In this document: positions 54,987 through 59,403 of the stretch, in pieces
How positions within the stretch are numbered: position 1 is the stretch's first letter
How the letters are laid out: the number at the start of each line of letters is the position of its first letter
Source: Prochlorococcus sp. AG-402-O21
GTDB taxonomy: Bacteria; Cyanobacteriota; Cyanobacteriia; PCC-6307; Cyanobiaceae
Assembly (NCBI GenBank): GCA_003216375.1
Contig: QCIZ01000009.1
Coordinates: forward strand, 1 to 59,403
Direction of reading: 5' to 3'
DNA length: 59,403 bases
Program-made: the position numbers and the translations under genes
The notes under the pieces: generated by a model
Seen by the model: the letters and a program-made list of their open reading frames with translations, nothing else
Told to the model about the DNA's origin: nothing
Databases searched by the model: none

Positions 54987-55580
54987 CTAAAATAAAGAAA
55001 GTAATTCCTCTCCTTTATCACATATTTCCTGCTGAGAAGGGCACTCTATTATCCCAGTCCAATCAATTAAGCCTTTTCTAATTATACAATTACATTTATC
55101 CTTACCAGTTAATTCATTAAGTTCTTCTCCGGTCCAAGGAGATGGGTTATCGCTAAGCATTATTTCTTTCAATCGATCAGAAAACGACTTATTTAATTCA
55201 TCATAAACTTGAAGTGATTGAAGAAAATCCTCAAATGCCTCCGATTTATTATCAGAATTTCTTTTTTGTAATTCTTTATAAAAAACACCTCTCATAAATT
55301 TTGTACAATTGATGGCTTCAGAATTAGTAAATGGTTTCAACTTTGGACTTAAGTATTCCCGATTTCTCACTATTGATTCTAAGGATAATAACCTTTTTTC
55401 TAGATCTTGAATCTTATCAACTGAAGATAAATGAGTATTTTGAATATCATCATCAGACAAGGAATTGGTAACTAAATCAGTAATATGTTCTGTTAGACTT
55501 TTTCCCGACATCATTGCCTGCCGCTTAACTCTAATTAATAAGTCTTTTGAGATCTTTATATTAAACTGACTTTTAGTCAT
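54987..55580 (-). CDS. Ribbon-helix-helix N-terminal protein
   Basis: 197 aa from ATG. Residues 4-42 (FNIKISKDLLIRVKRQAMMSGKSLTEHITDLVTNSL) have the beta-strand/helix/helix pattern of CopG/Arc-type DNA-binding proteins. A coiled helix follows (about 55-75). The C-terminal half is not recognised but ends in a Cys-containing block (CNCIIRKGLIDWTGIIECPSQQEICDKG) that could bind metal or sense redox. Convergent with the SDR, 6 bp apart. Candidate regulator of this locus or of itself. Confidence 0.6.
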   Translation of the reverse strand: MTKSQFNIKISKDLLIRVKRQAMMSGKSLTEHITDLVTNSLSDDDIQNTHLSSVDKIQDLEKRLLSLESIVRNREYLSPKLKPFTNSEAINCTKFMRGVFYKELQKRNSDNKSEAFEDFLQSLQVYDELNKSFSDRLKEIMLSDNPSPWTGEELNELTGKDKCNCIIRKGLIDWTGIIECPSQQEICDKGEELLSLF

Positions 55581-55735
55581 CTATTGATAAAACATGACTA
55601 GATCAACTATAATCATTTCTATAATAATAACAATAATCTGTTAGAGAAAAATGTCTTCTTCGAACAGAAAATAAATTACTATTTAAACTATTTTCACTAG
55701 TAAGTATATTTAAATAGTAACTTTGTTTTTCTTCA

Positions 55736-56581
55736 TCAAGTAATCTCAATGGTCCACTTTAGTTCGCTTTTTAATTTAGAAGGCCCCACGAAACTCCCTC
55801 TTACTGGTGCTACTAATTCAGACTTTGAAGAAGAAGCCAAGGCAATATAATTATGATTAACAAGTCCAGGACCACTTGGGTCAAAGCCTCTCCATCCAAA
55901 ACCAGGTATAAAAACCTCTGTCCATGCATGAAGTTCATATTTATCAGGAGGTTGTTCCATGAATTGATATCCACTTACAAAACGACTTGGTATACCTACA
56001 CATCTACAGGTTTCCATCAACAATATTGCTAAATCCCTGCAAGAACCAACTCTCTCGCTCAGAGTCCTTCCGGAAGTCCATGCTGGTCCCATATGCCTTG
56101 GAGTATATTTAACTCTATCTTTAATTAATTCAATTAATTGATATAAAAAATCCAATACATTATTATTTATTCCGACTAAAGCCTCTTGGGCAATTTTAAT
56201 AGCGGCTGGATCATGCTGACCATTAGGGAACCATCCTTTAATAAATCCAATCAATGAATTATTATATTCGATTTTCAAAGGCAAACTTAAGTCATATTGA
56301 TTTTTAAACTTATATAAATCAGGGTGAATCTTTGTTTCTATATCACTTTCTGCTTTTATGATAAGAGAATTTGTATAACCAGTAAAATTCACTTTAAAGA
56401 TATCATCTCCATTTTCTGAAAGGAAAGGTAAAATATAGTTAGAAGAGGGTGTAACTTGAAGGTCAAATTTAGATAATTCCTGAAAACTATTAGACCTTGG
56501 TTTAAGACAAATTAAATGCTCTTCAAGTGATACAGGCAATTCATAAGTATAAACTAATGTATGAATTATTTTCTTTTTCAT
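55736..56581 (-). CDS. Transglutaminase-like cysteine protease/ligase
   Basis: 281 aa from ATG. The N-terminal beta-rich bacterial transglutaminase N domain (about 1-130) precedes the catalytic core: Cys in RVGSCRDLAILLMETCRCVGIPSRFVSGY, His in ELHAWTEVFIPGFGWRGFDPSGP and the following Asp. It belongs to the group genetically linked to alpha-E and circularly permuted ATP-grasp proteins. Overlaps the upstream alpha-E gene by 4 bp; third gene of the operon. Confidence 0.9.
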   Translation of the reverse strand: MKKKIIHTLVYTYELPVSLEEHLICLKPRSNSFQELSKFDLQVTPSSNYILPFLSENGDDIFKVNFTGYTNSLIIKAESDIETKIHPDLYKFKNQYDLSLPLKIEYNNSLIGFIKGWFPNGQHDPAAIKIAQEALVGINNNVLDFLYQLIELIKDRVKYTPRHMGPAWTSGRTLSERVGSCRDLAILLMETCRCVGIPSRFVSGYQFMEQPPDKYELHAWTEVFIPGFGWRGFDPSGPGLVNHNYIALASSSKSELVAPVRGSFVGPSKLKSELKWTIEIT

Positions 56582-57552
56582 TCTTCTAAAGATTCAACAT
56601 CATATCTTTTATCATTTCTAAAATAAATTCCATGTATGAGATCATGCAACTTGTTTAAATCAATTTGAAGACTATCAATAGCTTCATGTAAGCCATCTTT
56701 GATTAAGTGATCGATTCTTACAAAGCTCCATTTTGAGAGCAATAATCCTATTAAACATTCAAGATCATTAGGTTTTTCAGATACAGGAGAGTTTTGAATC
56801 TTCACCAAAGATTCTTTTATACCTTCAAGGCAAAATCTAACTGACCTTGGAAAGATAGGATCCAATAACAAAAAACTAGCAATTGCATTTGGGCTTATTG
56901 ATCCTTGCTCAGATATCCTAAACATTTGATAAGCTCCCGCTGATCGCAATAAAGAAATCCACTGAAGCTCGTCCAATGCTCCGCCAAGTTCTTTTAGATT
57001 TGGTAAAAGTAAAAAATATTTTACATCTAATATCCTAGAAGTTTTATCAGCCCTCTCAATTAATCTTCCTAATTTACTAAAATCCCAAGCAATGTCATGA
57101 CTAAAAGTAGCATCAGTGACTCCATAAAATAATTGACAACCTCTTCTAATTTCAAATAATTGTTCTTGAGCAGGTTGATGCCAGATCACCTCACCTTCTT
57201 GAATACTCCAATATAAACTATTAATTTGTTCCCACATTTCAGAGGTAATAACATCTCTTATTTGACGAGCATTTTCTCTTGCCATGCAAATACAACTTAA
57301 AATGCTATTAGGATTTTCCCTATCTTTAATAAGGAAATTTGTTACATCACTAGGAGTCTTATTTATATAAATTTCATCAAACTTCTTTCTATCTCCACTT
57401 GCGTCGACTAAAGGCAACCAAGGCTCTGCACTCCCAGGAGGACAATCTAGTGCCATAGACTCACTTACCTCAACAAATCTAGAAATATTTTCTGCACGTT
57501 CAAGATATCTGTTAATCCAATAAAGTGATTCAGCGACTCTGCTAAGTAGCAT
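56578..57552 (-). CDS. Alpha-E domain protein (DUF403)
   Basis: 324 aa from ATG. It starts MLLSRVAESLYWINRYLERAENISRFVEV, the hallmark of the all-helical alpha-E family, and has ENARQIRDVITSEMWEQIN and DIAWDFSKLGRLIERADKTSRILDVKY. Function not established; always found with ATP-grasp and transglutaminase partners, so a scaffold or co-factor in peptide ligation is inferred. Five bp after the ATP-grasp gene. Confidence 0.92.
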   Translation of the reverse strand: MLLSRVAESLYWINRYLERAENISRFVEVSESMALDCPPGSAEPWLPLVDASGDRKKFDEIYINKTPSDVTNFLIKDRENPNSILSCICMARENARQIRDVITSEMWEQINSLYWSIQEGEVIWHQPAQEQLFEIRRGCQLFYGVTDATFSHDIAWDFSKLGRLIERADKTSRILDVKYFLLLPNLKELGGALDELQWISLLRSAGAYQMFRISEQGSISPNAIASFLLLDPIFPRSVRFCLEGIKESLVKIQNSPVSEKPNDLECLIGLLLSKWSFVRIDHLIKDGLHEAIDSLQIDLNKLHDLIHGIYFRNDKRYDVESLEE

Positions 57553-57557
57553 TTTTA

Positions 57558-58991
57558 TTATTTACTAACGACCCAAGTATCCTTACAGCCTCCTCCTTGA
57601 GATGAATTAACAATCAAAGAATCTCTTTTCAAGGCTACTCTTGTTAATCCTCCAGGGCTTACCCAAGTATTCTTTCCTCTAAGCACATAGGGTCTTAAAT
57701 CGACATGGCAGGGGTAAACTTCCCCATCGCTAAGTGATGGAACTGTAGATAAATCCAATGTTGGTTGCGCTATGTAATTTCTTGGATTAGCTTTTATTTT
57801 CGCTGAAAACTTATCAATATCTATTTGGGATGAATGTGGACCAATTAACATTCCGTAGCCGCCTGCTTCAGATACACTTTTTACAACTAACTTGTCAAGG
57901 TTTTCTAATACAAAGCTAAGTTCACTTGGTCTCGCACAAACATATGTTTTAACATTATTAATTATTGGTTCCTCTTTTAGATAATACCTAATCATTTCAG
58001 GCACAAAAGTATAAATTAATTTGTCATCTGCTAGACCTGTCCCAGGTGCATTTGCTATGGCCACTCGACCTTTTCTCAATACATCAATAAGGCCTGGAAC
58101 CCCTAGCATTGAATCTTTTCTAAAGGACTTAGGGTCTAAATAATCATCATCTATTCGACGATAAATTACATCAACTTTTTTAATGCCAGAAGTAGTTTTC
58201 AAATAAACATTTTGATTCTGACAAACTAAATCACTTCCTTCAACTAATTGAACTCCCATTTGTTGAGCTAAGTAACTGTGCTCAAAATATGCACTATTAA
58301 AAACTCCAGGAGTCAATAGGACAACTTTTGGCGTATCAGTCCAAACTGCTAATTCCTGGAGTGATTTCAACAAATATGAGGGATAATCATCAATAGGCCT
58401 GACAACTCTTCCATTAAAAAGGCTCGGGAAAATCCTTTTCATAACTAATCTATTTTCCAAGAAATAAGCAACACCTGAAGGGCAGCGAAGATTGTCCTCT
58501 AAAACTAGCCACTCGCCTTTGCCATCTCTAATAAGATCAAGGCCAGAAACATGACACCATTTCCCTAACGGTAGAACAATGTCCTTCATCTGAGGTCGCC
58601 ATCCATCGGAGCTCTCAATAAGATCTATAGGAACAATTCCATCTTTAACTATTTGTTGTTTTCCATAGACATCAGCCAAGAACAAATCTATTGCTTCGAG
58701 TCTTTGTATAAGTCCCCTCTCTAAATCCGACCACTCGGAAGAACCAATTACTCTTGGGAGAGGATCAAAAGGGAGGATCCTTTCAGAGCCTCTGTTACCA
58801 GAATCATTGAGACGAAAAGTTGCTCCATGGCGAAGAAGAAGCTTCCTTGCTATTCCATGACTTATGTTCAATTGATCTAAACCCATCTCGCCCAAAGAGG
58901 AAAGTAAAGGCTCTAAAGATGATCTCGGTAAAAAACCCTCTGAAGAAAAGTATTCATCATATCCCTTTTTAGGTTGATAATTTTTAAACAT
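57558..58991 (-). CDS. Circularly permuted type 2 ATP-grasp protein
   Basis: 477 aa from ATG. Signatures are SEWSDLERGLIQRLEAIDLFLADVYG, WLVLEDNLRCPSGVAYFLENR, VDVIYRRIDDDYLDP, the ATP-binding LVVKSVSEAGGYGMLIGP and a final HVDLRPYVL. This family is predicted to form amide bonds between amino acids or peptides, with permuted ATP-grasp topology. First gene of the operon with alpha-E and transglutaminase. Confidence 0.92.
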   Translation of the reverse strand: MFKNYQPKKGYDEYFSSEGFLPRSSLEPLLSSLGEMGLDQLNISHGIARKLLLRHGATFRLNDSGNRGSERILPFDPLPRVIGSSEWSDLERGLIQRLEAIDLFLADVYGKQQIVKDGIVPIDLIESSDGWRPQMKDIVLPLGKWCHVSGLDLIRDGKGEWLVLEDNLRCPSGVAYFLENRLVMKRIFPSLFNGRVVRPIDDYPSYLLKSLQELAVWTDTPKVVLLTPGVFNSAYFEHSYLAQQMGVQLVEGSDLVCQNQNVYLKTTSGIKKVDVIYRRIDDDYLDPKSFRKDSMLGVPGLIDVLRKGRVAIANAPGTGLADDKLIYTFVPEMIRYYLKEEPIINNVKTYVCARPSELSFVLENLDKLVVKSVSEAGGYGMLIGPHSSQIDIDKFSAKIKANPRNYIAQPTLDLSTVPSLSDGEVYPCHVDLRPYVLRGKNTWVSPGGLTRVALKRDSLIVNSSQGGGCKDTWVVSK

Positions 58992-59403
58992 ATCAACCTA
59001 AAGATCTGAATTAAATATTATTCAAGTCATTCGCTAAGTAAGTATCTAAAATTACAAAAAGTGCTTTAAAGTCCTACATTGATCTATATATGTATACTTA
59101 AATACACTTTATAAATCTGAAATTAAAAATAAATGATCGTCAAGATTTCAAAAGATGCCAATATAATTGATCTAGACTAACTATTGAAATTCAAAAAAGA
59201 ACATATATAAAAGACATCCTAAATTATTATTGATTGTTATCAATAAATCCATTAGTTAGCAAGGCAACTTATCGTATAAGAAAAATTGATTAATACAAAT
59301 AGATTTACTAATTGCTATTAGCAAAATCCTGGTGAGTTTACCCATCCGACATATTTGATTTAGAAGCTAAATTTCGTCTGTCAGATTTTTATCTGATCTT
59401 ATT
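58992..59403. other. Gene-free AT-rich terminal region
   Basis: 412 bp with no supported ORF on either strand. Contains the promoter of the minus-strand ATP-grasp operon and possibly that of a gene beyond the window. No clear tRNA, terminator or repeat seen. Confidence 0.5.

Overview
The window is chromosomal DNA of a marine picocyanobacterium, almost certainly a low-light-adapted Prochlorococcus. The evidence is the AT-rich sequence, compact gene packing with many 1-10 bp overlaps, heavy use of GTG and TTG starts, and five tandem genes for divinyl-chlorophyll-binding Pcb antenna proteins (high-light strains carry one or two). Other support comes from a cyanobacterial gene set (sasA, petH, cytM, petG, chlI, guaB3, opcA) and the Yfr1 small RNA lying between guaB3 and trxA. 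Several photolyase-type genes next to the antenna cluster fit the NATL-like (LLI) clade, but an SS120-like strain cannot be excluded by eye.

Region 1 (1-8.0 kb): the start of a lipoprotein gene, a CpcS/CpeS-like lyase-family protein, the clock output kinase SasA, tRNA-Glu, ferredoxin-NADP reductase with an unusual membrane-anchor N-terminus, the oxidative pentose phosphate pair zwf-opcA, and cobB. Region 2 (8.0-16.5 kb): a minus-strand run folD-crtE-DUF212-RecD-like helicase, a 7TM-HD phosphohydrolase, two small conserved proteins, and leuA. Region 3 (16.5-32.4 kb): a GH57 glucan enzyme; the gyrA-crtL pair; guaB3-Yfr1-trxA-hisH-rsmD; petG, which was found by reading the reverse strand antisense to the rsmD tail; cytM-trmJ; a beta-lactamase-fold protein; chlI-ruvC-5-FCL-sufE-hom. 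Region 4 (32.4-42.8 kb): a peptide-type ABC binding protein with one permease, a DUF1400 hydrolase, an MFS carrier, a PfkB-type sugar kinase, and a stretch of small membrane or lumen proteins, MIF-like tautomerase and DCC thiol oxidoreductase.

Region 5 (42.8-49.9 kb): five pcb genes, all on the minus strand. Each has its own rho-independent terminator and a related upstream element near GACCT. They are interrupted by two plus-strand single-TM mini-proteins. pcb copies 3 and 4 share a nearly identical segment of about 140 nt, which suggests gene conversion. Region 6 (50.3-55.6 kb): TIGR03643/DUF2805 protein, DUF2256 zinc-ribbon-like mini-protein, a COG3046-type photolyase that has lost three of the four expected Fe-S cysteines, peroxiredoxin Q, a photolyase FAD domain placed before an apparent alpha/beta domain, an SDR, and an opposing ribbon-helix-helix protein. 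This is the best candidate for an under-described system: a compact light-damage or light-sensing locus beside the light-harvesting genes. Region 7 (55.7-59.0 kb): an operon of circularly permuted ATP-grasp, alpha-E and transglutaminase-like proteins, a predicted peptide-ligating or modifying module.

All assignments were made by eye from translated sequence and family memory; no database search was run.
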